A stretch of DNA of 64,000 bases. Source: Pohlia nutans. Lineage: Eukaryota > Streptophyta > Bryopsida > Bryales > Mniaceae. The notes beneath the pieces were generated by a model. That model did no database searches and was not told where the DNA came from. It saw only the letters and a list, made by a program, of their open reading frames with translations. Position 1 is the first letter of the stretch, and each line of letters starts with the position of its first letter. The translations under genes and the position numbers were made by a program. Below are positions 34,201-47,020 of this stretch, piece by piece. Location of the stretch: the NCBI GenBank assembly GCA_022496805.1, contig CM040100.1, forward strand, positions 20,241,009 through 20,305,008, given 5' to 3'.

Positions 34201-37200
34201 AAGTTCGCCCTCTTTCACATATCCCATTTTCTCCTGGTGCGACTACATTGCGTTTTCAACCGAAGTTTTCCAGCATAGTTCTGGCCACGTCAACAAGTGG
34301 TGCAATACTCCTCACTGATGTTCAAGGAGGTGGAGCTGATTTTCAATCTTATCAGGTGAGACATTCTTACTTTCAATGCAAGTCCAATTCCGTGTAGTGC
34401 CGAAGAAGTTGTTGTATGTTCTCTTCTGTTTAGGTGTGTCCTTTTTAATTTTGACTTTATGATCAATTTGGTGAAGCTTAGAACTTGCAGCTTGATTTGT
34501 TGACCTTATAAAGCGTCTGAACTTTTTGTGGTGAAGAAATAGTTGGCCCTTAACGAAAGGAGATCCTCCTTGTTCATTATTTTATTTAAGAGTTTGAGAA
34601 GTTTGTGTCACTCCGGGTCTTGGATACCTTCTATTATTATTTATTCCGATTTTCTCTCCGGCTTGGAGGAGGCTAGTTATAGTTTTTAATAATGAGTTGC
34701 TGCTTCAGGTCGACTGTGAGTCAGACGCTTTGTTAGCGGCAGACGTGTCAAGTTCTGGGGAGCTTTTGGCATTTGGGGATTCAGGAGGATATGTCCATGT
34801 TTGGGGCGCTTCAGAACATGCTCTTGTCAACCTGCATTCTCTTCCAACGGAGGTATCCCTTGAACTTAAGCAAATTAACTCTCACATGGCATTGGTTCTA
34901 AAGGGCTTTTAAAGTTGTTGACATGACTCGCGTTCAGTGGCACTAATCACTATGGTTGCCAACTGAATGATCTTTATCGGACTCTTTCTCCAATTTAAGG
35001 AAAGTCAGTAATAACTCTGCATGATTTGCAAAGCTTAACTGGGCCGAGGTGATCATGAACATACTTAAGAGTGAAAATCTCGTACTGTAAGGATCACCAA
35101 TGTAAATTTGAAAATTTCATGCATCTTAAGTTCCCAATCTCCGGGCACTGGTGATAAACGGTGCAGGCTGGATAAAGAAGACTTGGATGTGTATGAATCA
35201 CAGTTGTTTGGGGCCGAAATGCTCATCCATCCAGTGTGGCACTGCGTTTTTTCTGGAGTTGCTGAACTTTGAAAAGGGACAGAGGTAGTCTCGTATGTTG
35301 CACGACTTTCTTACTCATGCCCTTTGAAATCTTGATGCATTCGCGGTTATTTTAAATTAAAGAAGATCCAAAAGTTTGATGTCACTCACTGCATAGCTCA
35401 ACACAACAAACCCTGTATCATAAACCTCGACTGTCCTGCAGCTTCCAGATATCGTACAGCCAATGGCGGACAACCATATATGTGAGCTGGAGTCTTTCAG
35501 TGATGTATTTTTACCTCCTTCAAGCGATGTTCCGTTTTCTGCAGTGGATCTGTCCAGCACAATTCGTGTGGGCCTTCCACCAAGGATTGTGGGTAGACAG
35601 TTGTTGGAGCAGATGAACTCCCATGACTTTGTGGGTTGTGTGCAAAATCCAACCTGGCGGCGGGGGTCGTCCTATGGCTCTGCAACAAGAGCAGTTGCTG
35701 GCATTCGGAATTTGCGCCAAACGCAGAAGGTATGCTAGAGTTTCTCTTTTTTGTTCTCAGTAACAAATCATCATCAATACCAGCTTATCTTCTTGCTATA
35801 CTTGAAAATAAAGCGTTAGCACAGGTAGCCTTAGCACAGCCAGAAGGTTGGGGTTGCGGTGTATCTGTTCTGTTGGGATTTTTGATACAATTCAGCTTCA
35901 TACATACAGATTTACGTCTAAGTTCTAACTTTAACACGCGGATGTGGTTTTGATAGTTCGCTCCCACATTATGACCTATAAAATGGCAGATATCCATTCG
36001 GACTAGCGCTCAGTTTTGCTTCTTTTGGTTCTAGTTCTCCTTTTCCTTTTCCGTTTGATACTGCTATACGTGCAGATCTGGAGGCTTACTCATGTGGTCT
36101 TGTGGACTCTTTCACTTAAATTACTTGATGAAATGTAGATACTGTTACCCTCATGTATAATTGAGGTGAATACCTGTAGTTCTTACAAGTATTGGAACTA
36201 CACTACACACTGACATCGGGGAAAAATTATTAGGAATTGCGACTTAAAAGTTATATCAGCTGAAGTGGTGACAGTTGATAGTTATTAGTTGCTCGATTTC
36301 TGAGACAAATGGATTGACTTCCTCTCTAACTTCCTCTCAAATCCTTTTTTTTTATTCCGTTTCTGGCTTACGCAGATAGACATCAAGGGACAAACCGCTC
36401 TGGTACAACGCCCAGGTGGGACTGTGTTTACCACTAAAGTGTCAGCTAGAGGATCTGGGCAGAACTGGTTACCCAAAGGTTACAGACGTGTAGAAATCAA
36501 GCAATCGCAGTTCAAGCTCAAGTATGAGGAATTTGACTTCAGCTACTATAATAAGACTCGCTTTGCTGGCTTGGAAAATGACATTGTCAACAGCTACTGC
36601 AATGCACTTTTGCAGGTGAGACGTGCTTGTGATTATCATGTTCACCTACCAAACGTTTGTTATCATCCCTGCTCTTGATATTTGTGACCTGCTGAACTGC
36701 ATAAGCCTACCAGTAAAGGATGTAAAAATTGGCGATGTATTTTTACGACATGATGCCACCTTTTCCATAGGAAATGTGGTTTAGAATGTGAGCACAATTC
36801 TATAATTGTTAGCCTGAAGAATATTCAATTATGTTCTTTGGAGGTTGAATACCGTTTGTGGCTCAGATGTTACTGCAAGTATACCCTATTCTACTCAATT
36901 GGCCCTTTTCTTCTTCGTATTGGCCTGTTGAGTCGTTCTGGTTGTTAGGGTTCTTTAATATTTGGTGGCATCATCGTGTTTGATACTATTGGGTGCAGGT
37001 CCTTTATTTCATTCCGGCACTGCAAGCAGCAGTCACTTCCCATGTCTGTGAACGAGAATTCTGCCTTACTTGTGAACTTGGATTTGTTCTTCATATGCTG
37101 GACCTTGCTCAAAGTGGCACCTGCCAGGTACTTTAGTGAATCTATCCTAGGAAAACTCGTTTTGTAGTTCTGTTTAACTTGTTTGGCCACTTCAGAGGCC

Positions 37201-40200
37201 CCATTTCTTTTTCTAATGTTGGGAAGATTGAAGATTTAGGGTGATGGGGAGATGTGTTTGGGTGAACTTCATGGCGTAGCTGTTACATTTGTTCTCTACA
37301 TGGTTATGTAGTATCACTGATTTTGGAATGCAGTGGTAATCAGTATAGATTGTTAATGGGCTTGATGAGCTCTGCAAAATGTGGTTTAGTGGTTGAACTT
37401 TGGTGGGCAGCTTCATTCCGATTGATGCTGATCAACAAAGGGTAACTTGGTGTTGCAGCCAAGTAATTTGCTTCGAGCATTACGTCAGATCAGAGAGGCA
37501 GCAGCATTAGGATTGGTGGAGGGTCCTGAGGAGTGGGAAAATAGTAAGGAAAAATCGCTTGCTAAGCGGATTCAGAGCTTCAATCGCTTTCTACTTGAGC
37601 AGGTATTTTTCCTACTTCAAAATCATCTTGAATAGAAAAGCTAACCTTATTGGCAGTATGGCCGCATTACACATGTATAATTGCTTGACGGTACGGCATC
37701 AAAATATATCTGTGCCTTCATTCCCTCGTACACTACCCAAAAATATTTTCCTTCTGTGTTTATTGTATTGAATTGAGTCATTGCACTGTGGAAATTTAGT
37801 TTCGGACACTGAAAAAGCTTAAAATGTTGTAGATTCACAAAGAAGGTGCTGGGTCGACGGATCCTGAAGTACCGTCGCCATTACCTTCAATCAGCAACCA
37901 ACTCTTTGGCATGGTGATTCGTGTCCACAGCAAGGTTCATCTCGTTACTTTGAGTGCTTTGTGTCAATATTCTTTTTTTTGCTAGATGAGAAACTACTGT
38001 GAGACATAGGCACGACAGAATTGGGCTTCTCTGTCTGGGGTTTGAAATGTAAATCATTGTGTGATGTTTGGATTGGTAGGTCGTCCAATGAACTGTTTTT
38101 GTCACACATCATACTGACAGTTCTTTTCAATCTTGATATCTGTAGCTAAGTCTTCTGTTAAAACTATTAACTGTCAAAACTTCAAGAGTTTATACAATTT
38201 ACGCTGTAGAAGTCTTTTGAAAATCAATCCATGTATGATAACTTGACCTCTCCCTGATTGGTGACGCTGATGCAGTGTCGAGGTACATCTCATGAGGATG
38301 TAGTTCAGGAGCGCCTGTCGTTTCAAGTCGATTTGCAGGTCTATTCTCGTCTAAGCCCTGACATTTGTATAAAGACTTTAGTCAATTTTCTGCCAGCAAT
38401 CGGAGCATTTGAAAAAAGCTGAGAGAATTTGGCCATTTAACACCAGGGGACTGTGGATGTGGATTGGTGGCCAGTATCCAGCAGGAAAGCCGAATGCAGT
38501 GCGTCCATCGTTTGCGGACTTGCTGGAGAAAAGTATGTGCAGGCAAGAGGATATGCGAGCATGGTGCCCCCACTGTCGTGCATATGTCTCACTTCAGCAG
38601 GTTAGTGAGACATTCTAAAAATGTTTTTAGTATGTCCCCGCTGTGCGTGTTGGATCTTGACTCTATGATTGATTGTTAAGGAAGTCCAACTTCAGTGGAG
38701 CGGCATTCTGGGTGTTTAAATTACTAATCTTTTAAGTGGCTTTGCAGACCCGATCTCCGTGCAGCTTACCTGAAATCTTAATTATAAATTGCTGTATACA
38801 AAGAGAGGCAGACTTGTACTATTGGTTTGCTGATGGAGACTACGCACCCACATTAGATTCAGGCAAGCCCAGAATTTCCATTAATGGCTCCAAATCAGCA
38901 AGCTCTGGAATACAGGCCGTGCGTAGTAATTGGCTACCGTTTCGAGTGGAGATCACTCTTGACCCTGTGGATTACTCTGTTACTGTCACTGAGGTATGTC
39001 TACCCTAGAATATTTCTACTTCATCATAGATACTGTGTGCTCTTAATAGTGACCATTTAATTTTAGATCTTTTTATTGTCATCAGCTTATTTTTTCTTCT
39101 CATCTTTCACATTCGTCCTACCAATTAAAATGCTTAATCTGGACAGACTATGGACAGGAGCCTAATTGTAAAGGCTGAATGTTTGCAGGGTGCCACAGAG
39201 GATATCAAAGACGTGGACAAAAACAAGGAGTCTGATGTTGCAGGGTCCACTGATTCAACGGCCAGTATCCGTGCGGTGTATGAGCTGACTGCCATGGTCG
39301 CACATGTACACGACGATTTTGATACGGACAAGCCCTTTCAAGAGGAAAGTGAAGGACACCTTGTAGCACATGTTAAGGTAATGAATGTAGCACCTTCTAT
39401 TAGCGATCGTTTCTTTTTTCCTTTTCAACTACATTTTGCTTGAGTTTTAGTGATTTGCTTGTTACTCAATTTATGTGTCTAACTGAACACGTGAATGTAT
39501 GGCGTAAATGTTTCTTTTGACAAAAACATGCATGATATAGGTTTAGCAATTGCTAATGCGTACTTTGCAACTTGTAGATCCCTCCCTCATATTCGGATTC
39601 TTATGGAGGCATTTCTTTGGCATCACCTGGGCCAGGTATGCTCCACTGGACCTAGGAACACCAAGTATAGTTGTTAGTTATTTCTACTAGGAAAATAAAA
39701 AACTGTGCGTTGCTTTTGCTCCTACAGTAGAAATCTGTTCTATGTCTGTAAGGGTGCTCGAGTACGAAGCCCAGTAGTTTTCTAGAAATTGTCAGAATTC
39801 TAAGTTTATATTGGCTGCATTTATTTAACATTCTAGTTCTTGACATTTGATTTTTTTCCTTGAGTTTCTAAGTGCACTTGATAAGGTTATTCGGCGAAAG
39901 CCTCATCTCTTTTGTGATAAATTTTGAACCATGTTCTTCTGAGGTGTGAGCCCCTCAACAGCCTCCAGTAAATTGCAGCTCGAGACTGCACCTGTAGCTC
40001 TGAGAGGATCTCCAACAAATTCAGATTGGGTTCTCTTCAACGACTTTTGCATTGCTCCTACTTCTGCATCAGACGTGGTATTGTACCAAAATCTTTAGTT
40101 GTATAGAGTAGCAGACAAGACTATGCATTTCCCGATGCAATGTATCCTTTAGATATGTGTGAATGTTTGTGTAGAATCCTTCTGGACGATTATCCCTTTG

Positions 40201-43200
40201 AGTCTTTTGGTAAATTTTGAATTCTGGAAGGTACCAGACTCGTGGGATAATTTTTTGGGAAGTTGCCTAACTTGAATATCAATGACATTTTTATTTATAC
40301 TATTATTATCTTAAATTTTCGAATGAAATAATCGAACTGCTCGTTGACTTTTGTTTTCGGAACCGGGACTTGCGCGTATATACTCACTTTATGGGTTGAG
40401 ATTTTAATAAATACACCATGAAGGACTTTTTCTAACGCTCGATTCTTTTCAGGTGACGCTTTATGGCAAACAAAAGGTGCCGTGCTTGTTATATTACTCC
40501 CGTGTAGAGGAAGAGCCTGTTGTGGACAGTAGTATCTCTGCACCCCAGGTTTTACCAACTCGCCCACTCACCATTCAACCTGTACCTGCAGGGTCTCAGG
40601 TTTTTCTAGAACACTTTCTTAACTGCTCTGAATTCGAATTATTTGGTTAAAGCTTACTAAAACATGTGAAATTTGTAATTAGGAGTCATGTTTATTAGCG
40701 GATGTTAATTCACAAACAGCTTTCCGTTGATTCCTTAACGGACATTATTATATCAGATATAATCACTGTATTTCTCAAGACATTGTCAATTCTTCTTCAG
40801 GAATGTTCAATTCAGTGTCCATCTCTTTTATCCGGTAACATGATCAAGGGGAACTCTTGTCGATCAAACTATCTCTTACTTTGATGTTGTATTGTCATGG
40901 ATAGGAGAGAAGTCAGGCAACACCCATCTCTGATGATACCTTCAAGCGCCTTATAATGGAGACTAGAACACCACAAGATTCATCTGCAGTATCCAAGCCA
41001 TATACCACATTTCTTCCCTTTGACATGACCACAGAGTTTCCTTTACCTGTAAGATTTGTTCTTGGGACCGAGTTTATTCATTATTACAAGCTCGAAGCAA
41101 TAGTTGCTTTGCATTGCAAAAAACACGAAACAAAGGTCTGTATGTGATGATTTCAGAGGTTTCAGTCTTCTCTCTTTTAGAAAACTTGGAGCAGACATTT
41201 GATCATGTTTGAAAATGTTCACAGCAGGGTAATTGTTCTAGCCTGGTGGTGTTCTGCTAACATGTAGGATAGAGTGAAATTCCAGTTGGCTAGGAGTCGA
41301 CACAATTTACATTTCATTCCTTCTCACTCCCTTCTCACCTGGTTTCTTTCTACGTCAAACTGGAAATTAACCTTCCTGACTTTTGTTTTCAGAGAATGCT
41401 ATTGGGATTAGATGCAGAGTTTGTGGCTCTTTCGCCTGCAGAGAAGGTATGGCTACCAAGATGGGGAAATATAAACTTGAATCTTAATTTGTGCTTCATT
41501 TTTGTAGATGCTGAATTTAACATTCACGAGATTTGTTTTGATAGGGAACCCGTGAAGATGGTGGAGAGTATGTGAAACGTCCAGCACGTCTTGGTCTTGC
41601 TCGCGTCAGTGTGGTAATGTGCTGTCATCATTCCTCCATCTATTTTGTAAGAGATTATCCTCAAGATTATTTACTAGTAAGAGATTATCCTCAAGATTGA
41701 CAGGGGAATCTTACTGAAAGTGCGTTTTTGATTCAGGTTCGTGGTGAAGGTTTACACGCTGGAGTTTGCTGTATCGACGACTATATTCGTGCGGTATTTG
41801 AGCTACTAGATGCTGAATGCTTTTTACTAGGGGAAATACCTGCATGTAGATGAGACGTTGGTGTTTATCTAGACAGATCCCAAAGCTTTTCTCAAAGACA
41901 TTATCACTGGATGAAGTTTAGTAAGTCTGGTTAAATCATGATTTATGAGGATCACTTTCTCTGGGTCACTGGGCAAACTGGAGTTCTGATTGGAAAATTA
42001 TCCACCTGCGGGCTCAATAGTGCTGGACACACTAGTAAGTTTGGAAATCAGACCTTTTTACTGTATTAATAAGAATCAGAATCATATGCAGGCCATGATT
42101 GATTGAACCTCGACTTCTATGCAGGTTGAGCCGGTGTATGATTACTTGACACGCTACTCAGGGGTTTCACCTGGTGATCTGGTGAGACATTCATAACAAT
42201 GCCTTTATAACCCTCACAGGCAGTGATTTTTTTTGGTTGCTAATTTTAGCCAATTTTCTACATAAAATTTGGTCTGGCTAATTGATGCAAAGGGTTTTTG
42301 GAAAGAAAAAAGGAATAATAGCCAGATTTCCTACATGGAGTCAAGATGTGTAGTCTCTTTAAACCCCAGGTATCACCCAGGTAATGCCTAAGTAGCACCT
42401 AGGTAGCACATGTGTATTATCCTGATATTACCTCTATATTAATATGAAAAGAGCATCCAAGGAGTCTCGATTGCTCTTCAAGCCATGGAAAAGTAGCAAA
42501 AATGCTAAACTGTCCCCTGTCAAAAAAATCACTGCTCACAGGGCTATACACTTAAGGGATAGTGGACGTGTGGACATGATTTATTTCTCAGTCAGTATTT
42601 GACCATGTGATTTGTGGGCAGGATCCAGCAACGTCTAAGCACCCCGTTACAACCCTAAAAAAGGCTTATCTCAAGCTACGTTACCTGGTGGGTCACCTAC
42701 ATCACTTATGCAAAAGCATGAAATCTCGTTTGCAATGGCTAACGTGTGGGTTCATGCAAATTTTTGATGATGGTAAATGACGATGTTTGAACAGCTGCTT
42801 ACAATGTGATTTGAACAACTTTCTTCTGCAGGTCGACAAGGGTTGCAGATTTGTCGGACATGGTTTGAAGAAAGATTTTCGCATGATCAATATTGTTGTA
42901 CCACAGTCTCAGGTGATATTTCTGAATTGCTGATCTTGCATGATCCTACTGTGTAATAGCGACTTCCATGTTTAACCCTAAAGGACCAAGAGTTTATGGT
43001 TTTAAAACGGCGAATTCAATCAATCATATTGTGAAAAGTATAATTCAGATGAGACCAAAACTTATATCACCAAAATCAGTGAAGAACATTGTATGTGTTG
43101 ATCAAGAAACAAATAAATTTAAACAAGAGGAAGTCCACACAAGACCTGCTCAAAAAACATGAGGCCTGATCTGGGTTAAGATTTGGAGTTCCTCTCTTTC

Positions 43201-44636
43201 CGTTCATTTCTTCTTGAATATTGGGCTCATCAGTTCTTTGTAATTTTACCACTGAGAAGTTGGAGAGCTCTTTGATTTTCAAGGCTGACTTATATGAAGG
43301 TCTTTCTATGCTAGGGCGAGTCAAGGCGCTTGTAGTACGTGATTGTTGATGTGCTGAGATTGTTGAACCTTTTCAGATTATCGATACAGTAGAGCTCTTC
43401 CACCTGAAACGTCAAAGAATGCTGTCTTTACGTTTCTTGGCTTCTTACCTACTCAATGTATGTGCTCTCGTTCATCCTGTCATAAATTGAATTAGTCCAG
43501 CTGTTACTTTGACAGTATTTTCACATTGATTTTCCACGCACCACAGCTATTGTTCAGGAATCTGCACCTTAGGTAGTTGCTATTATCTCAAACCCTTGTT
43601 CTTCTGTTTATGATCCTTTCTGGACATTCAGGCAATCTGATTGGTTTTGCAGACGAATATACAAAATGAAACACATGACAGCATTGAGGATGCCTGCACG
43701 GTTTATTTCCCATTTCACTATCTTTTTGCAACAATGCTTTTGGAACCTGTTCCTATTAAATTATATCAGAAGCATTCCACATAATTCCATACTTTATTTG
43801 TTCCTGTGGAGTGTCAAATAATCTTAATCTTGTTGCTAAGTAGAAAATGCGTTGAATTTTCTGTTTGACAATTGTACTGATTTTGTTAAGGTCGTGTTGT
43901 TCATGCGTCCACTTTTATTCCCTAGATCTTTCCGGTATTATGTCTGCGTTGGCATTACCGGTACCTGCTTGAATTTTGAAGAGTGAAATGGGCGGCTAAT
44001 TCTCAAGTGCTGAATTTTCACAGGCACTTAGGTTGTATGAGAAGTACAAGCAGTTGGTGGCTGCAGGTGAATTCCATGAGAAGGTATGTGGTCCTGACGA
44101 GCATATCGTGGAAATGTAATACTCTCTTGGTGTTTCTAGAGAACTCTTTCTGCTTTCCTACTGTTGCTCATACCGTAGAGTACCATAGCAGGGTCGCCAA
44201 AAAATACTTAAAAAAAAGACGTAAAAAACCGGAAATTATGTGGACGAAAATATAATAAACTATTTTAAGCTACGTCTAAGCTATTTTGGGTCATTTTTAA
44301 TCATTTTTTGCTCAGAAACGAAAATCAAGAAATTCATTTTTTTGAGGGGTGAACCTTATTTTTCAAAAAATGAATTAATATTCGCTCGCGGGGTGGCGAC
44401 CCTGCTATGGTACTACGGTATATCTGACGCAATATCATGGTTTATTAGAGTGGTGGACAAGGCTTCATATTGGAAGTGTTTCTTTTAACTGAGGTCATAA
44501 TTGCACAGCTGAGAAATCTGTCCATTGACTGTTACAGCTGCTGGAAATCTATCGGTACGGTCGAAAGTATAACTGGGAGATTGTCAAGGATGTTTGTGAA
44601 ATTGAATCTGCTCAAGTTGATTCTATTCAGCCATAA
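31250..44636 (+). CDS. PAN2: PAN2 poly(A)-nuclease catalytic subunit, complete, 30 exons
   Basis: Catalytic subunit of the PAN2-PAN3 deadenylase, which trims mRNA poly(A) tails in the cytoplasm. Exons: 31250-31366, 32225-32391, 32913-33039, 33354-33486, 33662-33756, 34182-34355, 34709-34852, 35442-35729, 36376-36615, 36999-37127, 37459-37602, 37833-37934, 38276-38338, 38475-38600, 38748-38993, 39189-39377, 39578-39635, 39962-40077, 40453-40599, 40917-41048, 41393-41446, 41545-41613, 41737-41793, 42125-42181, 42622-42687, 42832-42912, 43377-43457, 43653-43700, 44024-44083, 44538-44636. Total 3609 bases: 1202 codons plus TAA, all GT-AG, frame intact. Domains: WD40 region (1-330), linker, inactive ubiquitin-hydrolase-like domain (from about 455; [18 protein letters not shown]), DEDDh exonuclease with Asp986, Glu988, Asp1095 (GHGLKKDF), His1142, Asp1147. 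Acceptors of exons 14 and 18 were chosen by frame and the conserved DLxYP motif; an in-frame stop lies 16 bases before the ATG. Confidence 0.95.
31452..31700 (+). mobile_element. TTAA MITE family E copy 1 (PAN2 intron 1)
   Basis: Body GCGTCCACTGTGTATTCTCTG through GTTTTAGACGCTTAGGGTTTAA. The left end is decayed and the right TTAA retained (31697-31700). Same orientation as copies 2 and 3. Confidence 0.8.
31869..32118 (+). mobile_element. TTAA MITE family E copy 2 (PAN2 intron 1)
   Basis: Starts TTAGCCGCTAAGCGTCCACT and ends GACGTTTAGGGGTTCA, with target sites decayed to TTAG and TTCA. The interior is over 90% like copy 3. Confidence 0.8.
32615..32842. mobile_element. TTAA MITE family F copy 1 (PAN2 intron 2)
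   Basis: Starts TTAACCCCTAAAGGACTAAG and ends TTCCTTTAGGGGTTAA: 228 bases with perfect TTAA flanks. The interior (AATTCAATCAATCATATTGTG, AGGAAGTCCACA) recurs at 42972. Confidence 0.88.
33117..33270 (-). mobile_element. TTAA MITE family G copy 3 (PAN2 intron 3, partial)
   Basis: Begins TTAACCCTTATAGGACATGG and contains CACCCAAAATCTCTTGTAAAC and AAGAAGTATAGATCC, the reverse complement of the copies at 11532 and 55274. The distal part is deleted or decayed. Confidence 0.7.
33783..34034 (+). mobile_element. TTAA MITE family E copy 3 (PAN2 intron 5)
   Basis: The best-preserved copy: TTAACCCCTAAGCGTCCACT to GACTCTTAGGGGTTAA, 252 bases with intact TTAA on both sides. Confidence 0.9.
42972..43179. 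mobile_element. TTAA MITE family F copy 2 (PAN2 intron 26)
   Basis: Starts TTAACCCTAAAGGACCAAG and ends CTGGGTTAA. About 208 bases; interior matches copy 1, with a shortened right end. Confidence 0.8.
44173..44419. mobile_element. MITE S in PAN2 intron 29
   Basis: Ends ACCGTAGAGTACCATAGCAG and CTGCTATGGTACTACGGT are inverted repeats extending inward through GGTCGCCA / TGGCGACC (about 27 bases). The interior is AT-rich. A 2-base AT flank may be the target duplication. Confidence 0.75.
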
Positions 44637-45311
44637 TAGCTACCCCCTGAAGGATATCGAGTTGTTTTCATGGTTCTGCGCCTTTTCTGCCCAGGGCATT
44701 CTTCCACCTCTTGTGGAAAGGATTGGCTGATTTCCATGCTCCAGGCGAATAATTGTACACAAAATCCAGATGTGAGTTGGACTCTTGAATCTGAAGCAGT
44801 GAGAAATCAGGATGTCAAATAGATTTGTTCCCTATACATGGGGTAGAAATTATGCATATGGAGGGAGTTGAGGCTCCAATGCAAGGGTTTTGACTTGAGT
44901 GTAATTTGTGCTAATCGAGAAGGTTGTTTATCTTGAAATTGGAGTGCATGGATGCCGTCCATCACAGTGTTTTAGTTGCAGAGTTGGACATGAATTTGTA
45001 CAAACTTCACTAATGACATTTGAAATGATCTTTGTTCAGTAGCTTTACTCATTTATGCATGTTTTTGAGCTTTTCATACCAGTGGAAATTATGTCCTGTT
45101 CTGGCCAGGGACTACACCCAACTTGAAGCCCAGACTCCTATTCAACACCCTTTTCATACTGCCCACTTTAGGATGGCTCAAAATGTATCTTTTCACACAA
45201 TGCTAACTAAGTTGAAAAAAGAATCTAATTTTGCAAGCAATGTACTATCTTGTATTTTGCAAGCATTAATTTTTTATAATGTATATTAGCTACATATTTA
45301 TACTACTCTAA
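44637..45311 (+). other. PAN2 3' flank / probable 3' UTR
   Basis: Non-coding DNA after the stop. Short open frames here look random. No decisive polyadenylation signal can be placed by eye. Confidence 0.4.
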
Positions 45312-45627
45312 CATAACATTTAGTAGCCTTCCAAGAGGGTGCCTTTTAGTTCCATCCGCTTTTATATATGGAGTGACCAATGTTTTGTAATTGAATGGAC
45401 TATTGAATCAAATAAACAATTACAAAACAATGTTGAATTGTGATTGAGTGCTTTTGATTATTGCTCACCATGGTTGATTGCTCTTGCTCAATGCCATGTG
45501 CCCCCATCGCTACTGATGTGATGTGGAATATCCCACATCATTTCATTGGGGGGATGAAATGATGTGAGATATTCCACATCCTTCTGTTGGGGGAAGGCAA
45601 CACTCACAAAGGCTACTGAATGTTATG
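45312..45627. mobile_element. MITE family O copy 3
   Basis: Ends CATAACATTTAGTAGCC and GGCTACTGAATGTTATG. It contains an internal palindrome, GATGTGGAATATCCCACATC followed by ATGATGTGAGATATTCCACATC-type sequence (45520-45580). Confidence 0.75.
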
Positions 45628-46279
45628 AACAATCTATATTATTAAATGAACACAATCATGACTTGATGTTACGACCTGATGACACGTTTTCATCCTGAAA
45701 CTTCATCCTTCCAGTCACAATTCATTTAGTGTATTTGTTTTTGGAGCTTGGGAACTCCTTCGTTTTTTGGGTGCTGGCAATGGCAATTGAATGCGAGCGT
45801 GCTACTTTGGCAGATTGAATGGGCTCCGTTCTAAGAAAATTTAATTTTAAACTTGTTCAAATGTTTACAAAGGAGATTGGAACATAGCCTTATGGTTATA
45901 TATACCATCCTTGTCTTTGTATTGTCTTGTGCATGTACCTTTCATGTCTCTCATTTCTACATTATATTTTGCTTTTAAATTTACTCATTATCATCATTGA
46001 ATCCAGTGATATAAGTACTTATAGACATAACCACTTTTACTATCATTGGATCACATTATTTAGTAAGTTCCTATACTAAAATCTTTGGGGCTAAACATTT
46101 GTGGGTGCATACTATTAAATTTGTTAGTACATTTACTTTTATTTTTTTTAAACAAAAATAAAGCTACATTTATTTTAGAAGTCAATAATTTTTTTCTTTT
46201 CAATCATTATTATGTCTTAAATACACTTACTACTATGTTTGAAGAGTGTTCGATACAAACCAAATTGCACCGTCTAATC
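45628..46279. other. Intergenic stretch
   Basis: AT-rich; no gene or bounded repeat recognised. Confidence 0.4.
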
Positions 46280-46281
46280 TA

Positions 46282-46545
46282 CTCCCTTTGTTTCATAATA
46301 AGAGTCCACTTTGCAGAAAAAATGAGACATAAGAAAGAAATAGAGCCCATGTTGAAACGAATGAAACGCAATATTTTTTTAGAACCATGTGTCTCGATGG
46401 AAAGGGATGAAAAACATAGGATGTCAATGTAGGAAGGCATCACAATGAATGAGTACAAGTCAATGTAGGAAGGCAACATAATGAATGTGGACTCTTAGAT
46501 TGATGCAAAAAAAATGTGGTTTTGGACTCTTATTATGAAAGGGAG
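46282..46545. mobile_element. Stowaway (Tc1/mariner) MITE
   Basis: Starts CTCCCTTTGTTTCATAATAA and ends TTATTATGAAAGGGAG, flanked by TA on both sides (46280-46281, 46546-46547). The CTCCCTC-type ends and TA target are the Stowaway signature. Confidence 0.88.
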
Positions 46546-46695
46546 TATGTATTTTGATCATATGATTATGTTCAAGTTATCAACCCAATCTCAACTTCTT
46601 TACCACAAAGATACATCGATTTACCTCATATTACGTAGAAATCTTGGTGTTGGATGGTAACGACTTTGTTGATAAATTGTAACGGTCCAATGATA

Positions 46696-47020
46696 AGATT
46701 CCTTAGCAATTAGTGGAGTCCACTATTTTCAACAATAGCACTGTAGACGCTTCAACAGTGTCTCACCACCCAACTTCTTTAGGTAAAGATGATGTGGACT
46801 TGTCATGATTTGGGAATCTGCTACAATGATTCGGGAATAGTGGCCTTTTCAACAATAGCACTGTAGACGCTTCAACAGTGTCTCACCACCCAACTTCTTT
46901 AGGTAAAGATGATGTGGACTTGTCATGATTTGGGATGTGGACTTGTCATGATTTGGAAATCTGCTACAATGATTCGGGAATAATGGCCAGATTTTGAGGT
47001 ATTGCACAGAAGAGCTAAAG
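46696..47020. mobile_element. MITE family N copy 1 with internal 120-base tandem duplication
   Basis: Ends TAAGATTCCTTAGC and GCTAAAGAACGTTA. The unit beginning TTTTCAACAATAGCACTG at 46726 repeats from 46846, and a GATGTGGACTTGTCATGATTT piece repeats once more. The interior is the reverse complement of copy 2 at 15136. Confidence 0.65.

Noticed and set aside
38409..38474. Longer PAN2 exon 14 starting near 38400
   Set aside because: It is open, but adds residues unlike the family and breaks the conserved DLxYP junction that the acceptor at 38474 restores.
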